Source of the DNA: Brochothrix campestris | GTDB taxonomy: Bacteria > Bacillota > Bacilli > Lactobacillales > Listeriaceae | DNA length: 64,000 nucleotides | NCBI RefSeq assembly: GCF_046058945.1 | Contig: NZ_CP175511.1 | Location: forward strand, 558,001-622,000 | Direction of reading: 5' to 3' | Shown here: positions 15,933 to 25,064 of the stretch, piece by piece | Layout: every line of letters begins with the position of its first letter | Numbering within the stretch: the first letter of the stretch is position 1 | Notes under the pieces: model-generated | The model's database searches: none | Told to the model about the DNA's origin: nothing | What the model saw: only the letters and a program-made list of their open reading frames with translations | Position numbers and translations under genes: made by a program

Positions 15933-17033
15933 TTATTGTGAAATGATTTGTAATTCTTTTGGATAGGTTGTTAATGAAATAACGCCGTCTTTAGTGACAA
16001 CAACATCATCTTCAATTCGAACACCGGCAACGTTAGGTAAATAAATACCAGGTTCAATCGTAAAGACCATGTTTTCTTCAAGAATCATTTCGTTGGTATC
16101 AGTAATTGACGGGAATTCATGGCAGGTAATACCTAAACCATGCCCAAGTCGATGCGTGAAGTAATCACCGTAGCCGGCATCGGTAATCGTTTGACGAGCA
16201 GCCATGTCGATTGTTTTCGCGGAAACGCCAGCTTTAACGGTATTCATTGCAGTTAATTGCGCTTTTAAAACAGTATTGTATATTTCTTCTTGTTCTTGTG
16301 TAATCGACCCAAAGGCTACAGTCCGAGAAATGTCGGACGCATAACCTTTGTGCATCACACCAAGGTCGAATAAGACCAAATCACCATTTTGAATTTGTGT
16401 TAAGCCGGGATTACCATGAGGCGAAGCGGCGTTAACACCTGTTAAGACCATCGTTGCGAATGACATTTCAGTGACGCCTTTTTTCTTCAATTCATATTCG
16501 ATTTCAGCAATAATATCAAGCTCAGTTTTACCTTCAGCTAAGGCAGCGACACCAACTTCAACGGCATAATCAGCGAGCGCTGCGGCTTCTTTCATGATTG
16601 CTAATTCATCAGGAGACTTAATGACACGCATGCCATTAATCAAGTCATTACCATTACTAAATGTAGCATTTGGAAAAGCGGCTTGTAATTTCAAGTAGCG
16701 TTCAACAATCAGATGATCTTTTTCAATCATGATGGCGTTAACATCGGTCGTACGAGATTTAATAAGGTCAGTAATTAAGTCAAATGGTTCTTGGCTATCA
16801 GTGTAACCATTAATGTCAAATTCCCAACCGGATGCTTTTGCATCACTAACATCAAGTGCTGGTGCAAATAGTAACGGAATCGTATTTGCGAAAATAAAAA
16901 GCGCCAATACGCGTTCGTGTGGATCGCTATGGAAACCTGTAATGTAACCAATGTTATGCGGATTAGAAATATAAGCAAAATCTAAGTTGTTATCTCTTAA
17001 GTGTTGTTGGATTGTGTCAAGTTTGTTTAGCAT
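15933..17033 (-). CDS. pepQ: Xaa-Pro peptidase, M24 family (PepQ/YqhT-like)
   Basis: A 366-aa creatinase-fold metallopeptidase: N-terminal regulatory domain (about 1-130) and pita-bread catalytic domain. Metal ligands are visible as two Asp in VLFDLGVMHKGYASDISRT, His in HRLGHGLGITCHEFP, Glu in FTIEPGIYLP and Glu in RIEDDVVVT. It cleaves Xaa-Pro bonds in di- or short peptides in the cytosol. The ATG follows AAAGGA at 6 bases. It is divergent from ytoI and upstream of no other minus-strand gene, so monocistronic. Dipeptidase versus aminopeptidase-P specificity cannot be settled by reading. Confidence 0.9.
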   Translation of the reverse strand: MLNKLDTIQQHLRDNNLDFAYISNPHNIGYITGFHSDPHERVLALFIFANTIPLLFAPALDVSDAKASGWEFDINGYTDSQEPFDLITDLIKSRTTDVNAIMIEKDHLIVERYLKLQAAFPNATFSNGNDLINGMRVIKSPDELAIMKEAAALADYAVEVGVAALAEGKTELDIIAEIEYELKKKGVTEMSFATMVLTGVNAASPHGNPGLTQIQNGDLVLFDLGVMHKGYASDISRTVAFGSITQEQEEIYNTVLKAQLTAMNTVKAGVSAKTIDMAARQTITDAGYGDYFTHRLGHGLGITCHEFPSITDTNEMILEENMVFTIEPGIYLPNVAGVRIEDDVVVTKDGVISLTTYPKELQIISQ

Positions 17034-17225
17034 AGTAAGTCCTTTCTTGTTACCTATAATCTGATAAATTACCGTTTCAGTGTACCATAAAATAGAATGT
17101 AATGCATTATGTTATGAGCATGCGTCGGACTGCTGTTCTGTGTTATAATTTTAAATAAATCAAACTATAACAGAAACGCGGCAAAAACAAATGAAAACGA
17201 GTGTGACGAGAGGGGTTGTTAGTTG

Positions 17226-18542
17226 GTGACTACGAAACACGAATTGATTATGTCGTATATAGAAAAACTGCCAGTAGGAGACAAGATTTCTGTAAGGAAA
17301 GTTGCGCAAAACATGCGCGTCAGTGAGGGGACTGCTTATCGAGCGATTAAGGAAGCTGAAAATGCAGGTTACGTCAGTACGATAAAGCGTGTTGGAACGA
17401 TTCGAATTGAACGAAAAATCAAAGAAAATATCGAAAAATTAACCTATGCTGAAATTCTGAACATGACTGACGGCCAAGTGTTAGGTGGGCGGACAGGACT
17501 CCACAAAACGTTGAATCGTTTTGTGATTGGCGCGATGACGATTGAAGCAATGGAACGTTACGTTGAAGCGAAACATTTGATAATCGTCGGAAACCGTGTC
17601 AATGCTCAAAAATTGGCACTCGAAAAAGGCGCAGCAGTTTTAATTACGGGCGGATTTGGCACGAATGATGAGGTCATAAAATTAGCGAATGAACTCGAAT
17701 TGCCAATTATATCCACCTCGTACGATACTTTTACGGTAGCGACGTTAATCAACCGTGCGATTTATGATCGTCTCATTAAAAAAGAAATTTTGTTTGTGTC
17801 TGATATATTAAAGCCGATCACAGAGGTGACCGCGCTTCAAAGTACAAACACGGTGGCGACCTATTATCAATTACAGGAATCAACGGGACACAATCGTTAC
17901 CCTGTTATTAATAAAAATGGTCGTTTGGTTGGTGTCGTATCACCAAAGGATATTAGTGATCACCCAAGTACAACAGCGATTGATAATTTAATGACACGTC
18001 ACCCCATTGTCGTTGGTGAACAAATGACGGTGCCTTCAGTTGCGCATATGATGATTTGGGAAGGGATTGAACTAATTCCCGTCGTGAAAGAAAATCAAAC
18101 GTTAGTAGGGATTGTTAGTCGTGAAGATGTCTTAAAAGCAATGCAATTAATGCAACGTCAACCACAAATCGGCGAAACGCTAGACGATACGATTGTGAAT
18201 CAATTTATTTTTCCCGAAAGTAGTTACAGCAAAGATGAAACCTTTAAATTTAAAGTAACACCCCAAATGACAAATCATATCGGAACTTTGTCGTATGGTG
18301 TATTATCGCAAACGTTATGTGAAGTAGTACAACAAATGATGACAAGTGCGAAACATCAAAATATGATGATTGAATCAATGACAATTTACTTTTTGAAACC
18401 GATTCAAATGGATAGTTTATTAGAATTCGAACCCTTGTTACTTGAGCAAAGTCGTAAAACGGCAAAAATAGATATTACTGTTAAAGTTGATAATCAAATT
18501 ATGAGCAAGGCATTAGTGTCTGTTCAAATTATTGAAAGGTAA
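17226..18542 (+). CDS. ytoI: YtoI: HTH + DRTGG + CBS + hotdog protein
   Basis: A 438-aa multidomain regulatory-type protein. An N-terminal winged helix (KISVRKVAQNMRVSEGTAYR, about 15-40) precedes a DRTGG domain (about 60-180), two CBS motifs (about 190-305, with MTRHPIVVGEQMTV), and a hotdog thioesterase-like domain (about 325-438). Architecture and N-terminal sequence match YtoI of B. subtilis; the function is unknown, and a nucleotide-sensing role is likely from the CBS pair. The GTG at 17226 gives MTTKHELI, which aligns with YtoI; a TTG one codon before is the alternative. Only 9 bases separate it from nrnA. Confidence 0.92.
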   Translation: MTTKHELIMSYIEKLPVGDKISVRKVAQNMRVSEGTAYRAIKEAENAGYVSTIKRVGTIRIERKIKENIEKLTYAEILNMTDGQVLGGRTGLHKTLNRFVIGAMTIEAMERYVEAKHLIIVGNRVNAQKLALEKGAAVLITGGFGTNDEVIKLANELELPIISTSYDTFTVATLINRAIYDRLIKKEILFVSDILKPITEVTALQSTNTVATYYQLQESTGHNRYPVINKNGRLVGVVSPKDISDHPSTTAIDNLMTRHPIVVGEQMTVPSVAHMMIWEGIELIPVVKENQTLVGIVSREDVLKAMQLMQRQPQIGETLDDTIVNQFIFPESSYSKDETFKFKVTPQMTNHIGTLSYGVLSQTLCEVVQQMMTSAKHQNMMIESMTIYFLKPIQMDSLLEFEPLLLEQSRKTAKIDITVKVDNQIMSKALVSVQIIER

Positions 18543-18551
18543 GTGAAGCTG

Positions 18552-19481
18552 ATGAAACAACAGATTTTAAATAAAATCAAAGCGTATGATACTATTATTT
18601 TACATCGACATGGGAGACCAGATCCTGATGCCTACGGTTCACAATGTGGCTTAGCTGAAATTATTATGGCAAGTTTTCCCTCGAAAAAAGTTTATCGTGT
18701 CGGACAGCCTGAAGAATCATTAGCCTTTTTAAGTGATCTTGATGAAATTGATGATAGCATATATCAAGAGGCACTTGTCATTGTACTAGATACAGCGAAC
18801 GCACCTCGGATAGATGATGACCGTTTTAACTTGGGTAAAGAGTTGATTAAGATTGACCATCACCCAAATAATGATGTCTACGGTGATATCGTTTGGGTCG
18901 ACACAAACGCTTCGTCGACGAGCGAAATGATTTGTGAATTCCAGGCAGAGTTTGCGGACGAATTACAAATGACAGCGACAGCAGCGCGGTTATTATTTAC
19001 AGGAATTGTCGGCGACACAGGACGTTTTATGTTCCCAAACACAACATCGCGTACGTTTAGTTATGTCTCAACTTTGGCGTCTTATGATTTTGATCGCTCG
19101 GCTATCTTTAATACAATGTATAAAAAAGACATTCGTGTCTTACGTTTCAGTGGCTATGTCTTGCAACATTTTAAGCTGTCTGAAGCAGGAGTTATCTATT
19201 TGAAAATTACGCCTGACCTGCTAGAGCAATTCGCGATTAGTTCGGATGAAGCCGCGATGCTCGTTAATTCAGTGGCACAAGTTGAAGGCGTGAAAGTTTG
19301 GGCCTTTTTCGTCGAAGAACCAGAACGTATTCGTGTGCGTATTCGCTCTAAAGCGATTACCATTAATGAGATTGCTGCAAAATACAACGGTGGAGGACAT
19401 AATTTAGCTTCGGGTGCAACAGTCTATTCATGGGCAGAAGCCGATTGCTTAATTGCTGATTTAGAAGCGGTGTGTCAATAA
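18552..19481 (+). CDS. nrnA: bifunctional oligoribonuclease / pAp phosphatase NrnA
   Basis: A 309-aa DHH/DHHA1 phosphoesterase that degrades nanoRNA to mononucleotides and dephosphorylates 3'-phosphoadenosine 5'-phosphate. DHH motifs are HRHGRPDPDAYGSQ, VLDTANAPRID, and IDHHPNND; the C-terminal DHHA1 loop is YNGGGHNLASGA. The start is the ATG at 18552 (MKQQILNKIKAYDTIILHRH), which matches B. subtilis NrnA; a GTG at 18543 is in frame. Directly after ytoI, as in Listeria and Bacillus, so co-transcribed. A terminator follows. Confidence 0.95.
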   Translation: MKQQILNKIKAYDTIILHRHGRPDPDAYGSQCGLAEIIMASFPSKKVYRVGQPEESLAFLSDLDEIDDSIYQEALVIVLDTANAPRIDDDRFNLGKELIKIDHHPNNDVYGDIVWVDTNASSTSEMICEFQAEFADELQMTATAARLLFTGIVGDTGRFMFPNTTSRTFSYVSTLASYDFDRSAIFNTMYKKDIRVLRFSGYVLQHFKLSEAGVIYLKITPDLLEQFAISSDEAAMLVNSVAQVEGVKVWAFFVEEPERIRVRIRSKAITINEIAAKYNGGGHNLASGATVYSWAEADCLIADLEAVCQ

Positions 19482-19520
19482 CTGTCTGTTTATCCGCTTA
19501 AGTTTATAGAATAATTTAAA

Positions 19521-19556
19521 AAAAGGCCTCGACGAATTAACGTCGAGGCCTTTTGG
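19521..19556 (+). terminator. terminator after nrnA
   Basis: Stem AAAAGGCCTCGAC with GTCGAGGCCTTTT and an 8-base loop. Repeat-family sequence starts immediately after. Confidence 0.88.
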
Positions 19557-19557
19557 A

Positions 19558-19600
19558 TTGTAGACAAAGTCCAAACAGACTTCATTTTCTTTCGAATGCG
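19558..19600 (-). repeat. repeat fragment (TTGTAGACAAAGTC module)
   Basis: Read on the minus strand, this contains CATTCGAAAGAAAATGAAGTC, then GACTTTGTCTACAA. The same order of words occurs at 52819-52860, and the second part at 32551-32573 and 29881-29901. It lies just downstream of the nrnA terminator, and is oriented opposite to the neighbouring 19657-19784 block. Confidence 0.7.
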
Positions 19601-19656
19601 ATTACAGTAATTTTGTGTATCAGATGATGAGATTGAATAGAGATACTGTTATATCC

Positions 19657-19784
19657 TCTAGCTTAATCAGCCAACAGCTAGTAAGTTTCACTCCCTTACT
19701 TGCCGATAGTAAATAATCGGAAAATGCGGTAGTTCTAATTTATACGCGGTTAAACGAGCTGCTATCACTTTCGTTTCTCCAGTT
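19657..19784 (+). repeat. divergent copy of the 119-bp repeat unit
   Basis: Aligned by eye with 52880-53005, the landmarks occur in the same order: TCTAG..TTA, ATCA.CCA.AGCT, a TTTCA word, then a hairpin CCGAT-8 bases-ATCGG (19703-19720), TTCTAA, CGGTT and finally CACTTTCGTT.CTC. The rest is diverged. The hairpin loop AGTAAATA resembles GGTAGATA of the 52.9 kb copy, while the stem differs by two compensated pairs. The element lies between nrnA and exoA and has no coding capacity. Confidence 0.65.
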
Positions 19785-20552
19785 CTATCTGTTTGCTGTC
19801 ACGTCGATATCTAATTCAACCGGGCAATGATCAGAGCCAAGAACATCGGCGTGAATGGTAGCGGATGTCATCTGTGATTTAAGTGCATCGCTTACTAAAA
19901 AGTAATCAATGCGCCAACCAGCATTGTTTGCCCGGGCATTGAAGCGGTATGACCACCAAGAGTAGGCACCGGTTAAATCGGGGTAGAAATGACGGAAACT
20001 GTCGGTAAAACCTTGCGCAAGTAAATAGCTAAAACAATGACGTTCATCATCAGAAAAGCCGGGATTATGACGGTTGTTTTTCGGATTTTTTAAGTCGATT
20101 TCCTTATGAGCAACGTTTAAATCGCCACAAAGGATAACTGGCTTTTGTTCTTTAAGAGCGACTAAATAGTCGGTTAGGTCATGTTCCCATTTAATGCGGT
20201 ATTCTAAACGTGCCAACGCTTGTTTGGAGTTAGGTGTGTATACCGTGACGAGATAGAAATTAGCATACTCAAGCGTAATGACACGTCCTTCATGGTTATG
20301 TTCATCTTGCTCAATACCGTAACGAACAGAAAGAGGCTCATGCTTCGTAAAGATGGCTGTTCCCGAATAGCCTTTACGATCAGCGTAGTTCCAATAGCTG
20401 TGGTAGCTTGGAAAAGAAAGGTCGATTTGACCTTCTTGCAGTTTTGTTTCTTGTAGACAGAAAAAATCGGCCTCACTGTTGATGAAATACGCTTCGAAAT
20501 TTTTTTTGACAACCGCTCGTAAGCCGTTGACGTTCCATGAAATAAACTTCAT
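19785..20552 (-). CDS. exoA: exodeoxyribonuclease III / AP endonuclease
   Basis: A 255-aa exonuclease III-family repair enzyme that cleaves DNA 5' to abasic sites and removes 3' blocks. Conserved blocks: ISWNVNGLRA at the start, CLQETKLQ (metal-binding Glu), VTVYTPNS, ILCGDLNVAH, FNARANNAGWRIDYFLVS and the final GSDHCPVEL (catalytic His). The length is typical. GAGGTGATAAA precedes the ATG. It is inserted on the minus strand between nrnA and dnaE, interrupting an otherwise co-directional block, and is transcribed alone. Confidence 0.95.
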   Translation of the reverse strand: MKFISWNVNGLRAVVKKNFEAYFINSEADFFCLQETKLQEGQIDLSFPSYHSYWNYADRKGYSGTAIFTKHEPLSVRYGIEQDEHNHEGRVITLEYANFYLVTVYTPNSKQALARLEYRIKWEHDLTDYLVALKEQKPVILCGDLNVAHKEIDLKNPKNNRHNPGFSDDERHCFSYLLAQGFTDSFRHFYPDLTGAYSWWSYRFNARANNAGWRIDYFLVSDALKSQMTSATIHADVLGSDHCPVELDIDVTANR

Positions 20553-20747
20553 TTTATCACCTCGGTTAATTGTTAATGCAAGACTGCATGTGTTGCTCTT
20601 AATATAGCATTTTAAACTTGAAAATTACAATAATCAAAATATCATTTGAACGTCCTTTCCCTTTTGTGAAAATATTGCGTATAATGAAGATGAAAAGGCG
20701 GATGGAAACATCGCTCAGAAGATCAGAACGATTAGGAGGCTTTTAAC

Positions 20748-23700
20748 ATGACCAATTATACTCATTTGCAGGTGGCAACTGCCTTCGATTTGCTATCGAG
20801 CACATTAAAAATAGAAGAACTTGTAAAAACAGCAGCTCAGTTAGGCTATCAATCGCTCGCAATGACCAATCAAAATCACTTATATGGTGCCTTAAGTTTT
20901 AAGAAGGCATGTGAAGCTTACGGGATCAAACCGTTATATGGCATGCAGATTGAGGTTGAACAACCAATCGGTGAAGTGGCGTCACTACCGATGCTTGTTA
21001 TCGCTCAAAATACGGCAGGTTATCACGACTTAATGAAAATGACAAGTGCGTTGCAAACAGAAGAATGCGCTTTTTTACCGAAAAAATGGTTCGATGCTTA
21101 TGCCGAGAATATGAGTGTTATTTTACCCGTATCACCCGCGCTCGAACAACTCATCGAAGAAGAGCGACTAGCAGTCTTAAGTCAATTTCCAACAGCCTAC
21201 TTAGGTGTTTCTCAACCGGAAGCTGAGGTTACGCAATGGGCGTTTGCGGCGGAGAGCGATACAGTTGTTGTTAGTGATGTGCGTTATTTAAAGCCGGAGG
21301 ACGTTAAAAGTTTAGCCGTATTAGAAGCGATTCGTGACAACACGATTATAAATTGGGAAACACTGGCTCCTACAGGAACGCATTATTTTACGAGTCCAAC
21401 AGAATTAGAAGCGTTATGGCAAACACCAGCACAACGTGAAGCACTTGAACGAACCGCCACAATCGCAGACCTAAGTGAGGTGACGATTGAACTCAATCAA
21501 ACGTTGTTACCGAAGTTCAAAACGCCAGATGGTCTTGAGGCAAAGGTGTATTTACAACAATTAGCCGAAGAAGGCTTACGCCAACGCTTTAGCAATCCCG
21601 CACAACGTTATGTTGAGCGACTGCACTATGAACTCGGTATTATTAATGAGATGGGCTTTAATGATTATTTCTTGATTGTATGGGACCTCATGCATCATGC
21701 ACAAACAAATGGGATTTTAACAGGTCCAGGCCGAGGGTCAGCAGCAGGTTCACTTGTATCCTATGTATTGCGGATTACCGATGTTGATCCGATTGCGTAT
21801 CAGTTACTGTTTGAACGTTTTCTTAATCCCGAACGGGTGACAATGCCCGATATCGATTTGGATTTTCCTGATAACCGTCGTGACGAGATGATTGCGTACA
21901 CAGTTGAAAAATATGGCGTACAGCATGTCGCTCAAATTGGAACATTTGGTACGTTAGCCGCCAAAGCTGCTATTCGTGATACCGCCCGTGTGTTTGGTTT
22001 GAACCGGGTTGAATTAAGTGAATGGTCGAATTTATTGCCTCAGCAAGTCGGACTCACTTTAGCGGGTGCGCAAACAGAATCAAAAGCACTGAGTCGCCAT
22101 ATTAATAGTAGTAAGCGCAATGAAGAAATTTGGCGGATTGCACAAACGATTGAAGGGTTGCCTCGTCACATGTCGACTCATGCCGCCGGTGTTATTATTA
22201 GTGATGCCCCATTAATTGATTATGTTCCGTTGCAAAAAGGGAGTGCCGATGCGTTACTGACACAATATCCAATGGGTGATCTAGAAGAAATAGGTCTGCT
22301 GAAAATGGATTATTTAGGTTTACGCAACTTGACGATGTTGGCAACGATTATTAAAGCGGTCCGTTACGAACAGCCTCAGTTTGATATTGAAAAAATCTCA
22401 CTCAATGATACGGAGACGTTAAGGGTGTTTCAAGCGGGTGATACAAACGGTGTTTTTCAATTTGAATCGCCTGGTATTCGCCAAGTGTTGCGACGCCTAA
22501 TCCCGACCTCATTTGAAGATGTCGTCGCTGTGAATGCCCTTTACCGTCCCGGTCCGATGGAACAAATCAGCACGTTTATTGCACGTAAACATGGCAAAGA
22601 ACAGGTGTCTTATGCACATCCAGCCCTCGAGGATATTTTAGCACCGACTTATGGTGTTATCGTCTACCAAGAGCAAATCATGCAAATTGCTTCAGCCTTA
22701 GCTGGTTTTAGCTTAGGTGAAGCGGATATGCTCCGCCGTGCAGTCAGTAAGAAGAAGGCAGCTGTATTGCAACAACAACGTGAGCGCTTTGTCGCCGGTG
22801 CGATTGCACAACAGGTAAGTGAAGCGGTTGCCGAGGAGGTGTACGATCTGATTGTTCGGTTTGCCAACTATGGTTTTAACCGTTCACACTCAGTCGCCTA
22901 TGCCAAAATCGCCTTCCAATTGGCCTATTTGAAAACCCATTACCCAGCTGCTTTTTATGCTGCCTTAATGACGTCTGTGACGGGTGATGAGTCGAAGTTG
23001 ACAACTTACATAGCGGAAGGACGTAAACGTGATTTGACGATTTTACCACCATCGATCAATCACAGTTATCATTTTTTCTGCAATGAAGCCGGTGCAATTC
23101 GTTACAGTCTGAGCAGTATTAAAAAAATCGGATCACAAACAGTGAAGGTGATTGTGGCTGAACGAAAACGAGCGGGAGCCTTTAAAGATTTATTTGATCT
23201 ATGCCGCCGTTTACCCGCTAAAATAGCAACGCAACCAATTTTAGAAGCGCTTATTTTAGCAGGAGCCTGTGACGAATGGGATAAGACACGTTCGACCTTA
23301 TTGGCGACGATTGATTCAGCGTTGAATTTAGCCGACCTCAGTCGCAAGGGCGATTCACCAGTTGATCTATTTGATGAAATCGGTGGTTCGACTTTAGCAC
23401 TCAAACCGAAATATACCGAAATGCCCGAAATGCCAGCCATCGATCGGTTAACTCAAGAAAAAGACTATTTGGGGATGTATTTATCGAAACACCCACTAAC
23501 AAGTTACCCGCATCAACTGAAACGTGCGCATGTACAACAATTACAAACGGTTAAATTAGAGCAAACAGCCAATTTCGGGGTGTATGTACACCAATTGAAA
23601 GAAACTCGAACTAAAAAAGGCGAGTTGATGTGTTTTATTACGGTGAGTGACCCTAGCACTGAACGTTCAGGTGTGGTATTTCCGCAAGCGTATCGTGCAA

Positions 23701-24041
23701 TGAAAGGTGTTCTTGTCGAAAATAAAGCCGTCATTTTAAACGGAAAAATGAGTGAACGTCAAGGTAAGCAACAGCTTGTTGTAAATAGTATGACGTTGTT
23801 AGAAGAAGATGATGCGCCGTTTGCCCCAGCCCAACGATTGTATGTTAACTGTGAGTCAACGCAAATTATTGCCCTAAAAGAAATTTTAGCAACGGAGCCA
23901 GGAACAGTGGAAGTGATTGTTGTGGATAAAGCAACCCGCCGTGGTATTGCCTTGAATAATTCATTTAATATTGTAATGACAGAGTCGTTAGCGAAGGCGT
24001 TAGATACATTATTATCCCCTTCAGGTTGGGTGATGAAGTAA
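20748..24041 (+). CDS. dnaE: DNA polymerase III alpha subunit DnaE
   Basis: A 1097-aa C-family polymerase, the second replicative polymerase of Firmicutes, which extends RNA primers before PolC. The order is PHP domain (about 1-200), polymerase core with catalytic aspartates in PDIDLDFPD (367-375), HhH region, and a C-terminal OB domain (about 960-1040). The PHP domain is degenerate: the metal-binding HxHxxYS start reads HLQVATAFDLL and the next motif TNQNH, so it should not be catalytic. AGGAGG lies 9 bases before the ATG, and TATAAT at 20680-20685 is a likely -10. Confidence 0.96.
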   Translation: MTNYTHLQVATAFDLLSSTLKIEELVKTAAQLGYQSLAMTNQNHLYGALSFKKACEAYGIKPLYGMQIEVEQPIGEVASLPMLVIAQNTAGYHDLMKMTSALQTEECAFLPKKWFDAYAENMSVILPVSPALEQLIEEERLAVLSQFPTAYLGVSQPEAEVTQWAFAAESDTVVVSDVRYLKPEDVKSLAVLEAIRDNTIINWETLAPTGTHYFTSPTELEALWQTPAQREALERTATIADLSEVTIELNQTLLPKFKTPDGLEAKVYLQQLAEEGLRQRFSNPAQRYVERLHYELGIINEMGFNDYFLIVWDLMHHAQTNGILTGPGRGSAAGSLVSYVLRITDVDPIAYQLLFERFLNPERVTMPDIDLDFPDNRRDEMIAYTVEKYGVQHVAQIGTFGTLAAKAAIRDTARVFGLNRVELSEWSNLLPQQVGLTLAGAQTESKALSRHINSSKRNEEIWRIAQTIEGLPRHMSTHAAGVIISDAPLIDYVPLQKGSADALLTQYPMGDLEEIGLLKMDYLGLRNLTMLATIIKAVRYEQPQFDIEKISLNDTETLRVFQAGDTNGVFQFESPGIRQVLRRLIPTSFEDVVAVNALYRPGPMEQISTFIARKHGKEQVSYAHPALEDILAPTYGVIVYQEQIMQIASALAGFSLGEADMLRRAVSKKKAAVLQQQRERFVAGAIAQQVSEAVAEEVYDLIVRFANYGFNRSHSVAYAKIAFQLAYLKTHYPAAFYAALMTSVTGDESKLTTYIAEGRKRDLTILPPSINHSYHFFCNEAGAIRYSLSSIKKIGSQTVKVIVAERKRAGAFKDLFDLCRRLPAKIATQPILEALILAGACDEWDKTRSTLLATIDSALNLADLSRKGDSPVDLFDEIGGSTLALKPKYTEMPEMPAIDRLTQEKDYLGMYLSKHPLTSYPHQLKRAHVQQLQTVKLEQTANFGVYVHQLKETRTKKGELMCFITVSDPSTERSGVVFPQAYRAMKGVLVENKAVILNGKMSERQGKQQLVVNSMTLLEEDDAPFAPAQRLYVNCESTQIIALKEILATEPGTVEVIVVDKATRRGIALNNSFNIVMTESLAKALDTLLSPSGWVMK

Positions 24042-24096
24042 TTGACGATTGCTTTAATTAATGATTAGATGAATCGTCAACAGCTTTTTTTTTTTA
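24042..24096 (+). terminator. terminator after dnaE
   Basis: TTGACGATT and AATCGTCAA pair around a loop of about 21 bases; a run of more than ten T residues follows. Confidence 0.8.
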
Positions 24097-24200
24097 GTAT
24101 ATTTGCTCATTTAACTATAATAAGGTATAGTTTTTTAGTGAACAATTAACATTGAGCGATAAAATGGTGCTTAATTAAAGTATCTAGGAGGTAGTTTATT

Positions 24201-25064
24201 TTGCTAGGAGAACTTTTTTCGAAACCTAAGAAGAAAAAACATATGATGTCGAACAGCGAAGCTGCGGCACAAGACATCCCAGAAGGCATTATGAAAAAAT
24301 GTCTTGGCTGTCAAAAAATTATGTATGCAAAAGAGCTTGAAAAAAACGAAATGGTTTGTCCACACTGTGGCTACCATCATAAAATACAAGCACGGGCACG
24401 GATTACAACCTTAGTGGATCCTGATACATTCGTAGAAACGAATCCTCATATGACAACAACAAATCCGCTTGAATTTCCTGGTTATATGGATAAAATTCAA
24501 GCAGATAAAGCAAAGTCAAGTCTTGATGAAGCCGTTGTAACAGGCTATGGTGAAATTGAAGGCAACGGCTGTATGCTTGCTGTGATGGATTCAAGTTTCC
24601 GAATGGGGAGTATGGGGAGTGTCGTTGGTGAAAAAATCACACGTGCGATTGAAGACGCGCAAAAAAGAATGGTACCGGTCATTATTTTCACAGCATCAGG
24701 TGGGGCACGTATGCAAGAAGGCATGCTCTCGCTAATGCAAATGGCTAAAACATCTGCCGCCTTAGAACGTTTAAGCGCAGCTGGAGGGCTGTCAATTATC
24801 GTGATGACCTATCCGACTACTGGGGGTGTATCAGCCAGCTTTGCGTCATTGGGTGATTTCAACTTGGCTGAACCGGGTGCCTTAATTGGCTTTGCAGGTC
24901 GTCGTGTGATTGAACAAACCGTCCGTGAAAAACTGCCGAAAGATTTCCAAACAGCTGAGTTCTTACTCAAAACAGGTCAGCTTGATGCAGTGGTGCCACG
25001 TCTTGAAATGCGTTCGAAACTAGGTTTCCTTGTGTCATTCCATCAGAAAGTGAGTGATAAATAA
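24201..25064 (+). CDS. accD: acetyl-CoA carboxylase carboxyltransferase subunit beta
   Basis: Beta subunit of the carboxyltransferase that moves CO2 from biotin to acetyl-CoA, the first step of fatty acid synthesis. The 287-aa protein has the N-terminal zinc ribbon with C34, C37 (CLGC) and C53, C56 (CPHC), then the crotonase-like core with FTASGGARMQEGMLSLMQM and GGVSASFASLGD. The start is TTG at 24201 with AGGAGG 9 bases upstream; no better ATG exists. Its stop overlaps the accA start by one base, giving translational coupling. accB and accC are elsewhere. Confidence 0.95.
   Translation: MLGELFSKPKKKKHMMSNSEAAAQDIPEGIMKKCLGCQKIMYAKELEKNEMVCPHCGYHHKIQARARITTLVDPDTFVETNPHMTTTNPLEFPGYMDKIQADKAKSSLDEAVVTGYGEIEGNGCMLAVMDSSFRMGSMGSVVGEKITRAIEDAQKRMVPVIIFTASGGARMQEGMLSLMQMAKTSAALERLSAAGGLSIIVMTYPTTGGVSASFASLGDFNLAEPGALIGFAGRRVIEQTVREKLPKDFQTAEFLLKTGQLDAVVPRLEMRSKLGFLVSFHQKVSDK

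Noticed and set aside
23102..23440. Reverse frames inside dnaE, polA, pyk, mutM and other long genes
   Set aside because: All lie antisense to conserved genes, lack ribosome sites and read as compositional shadows.
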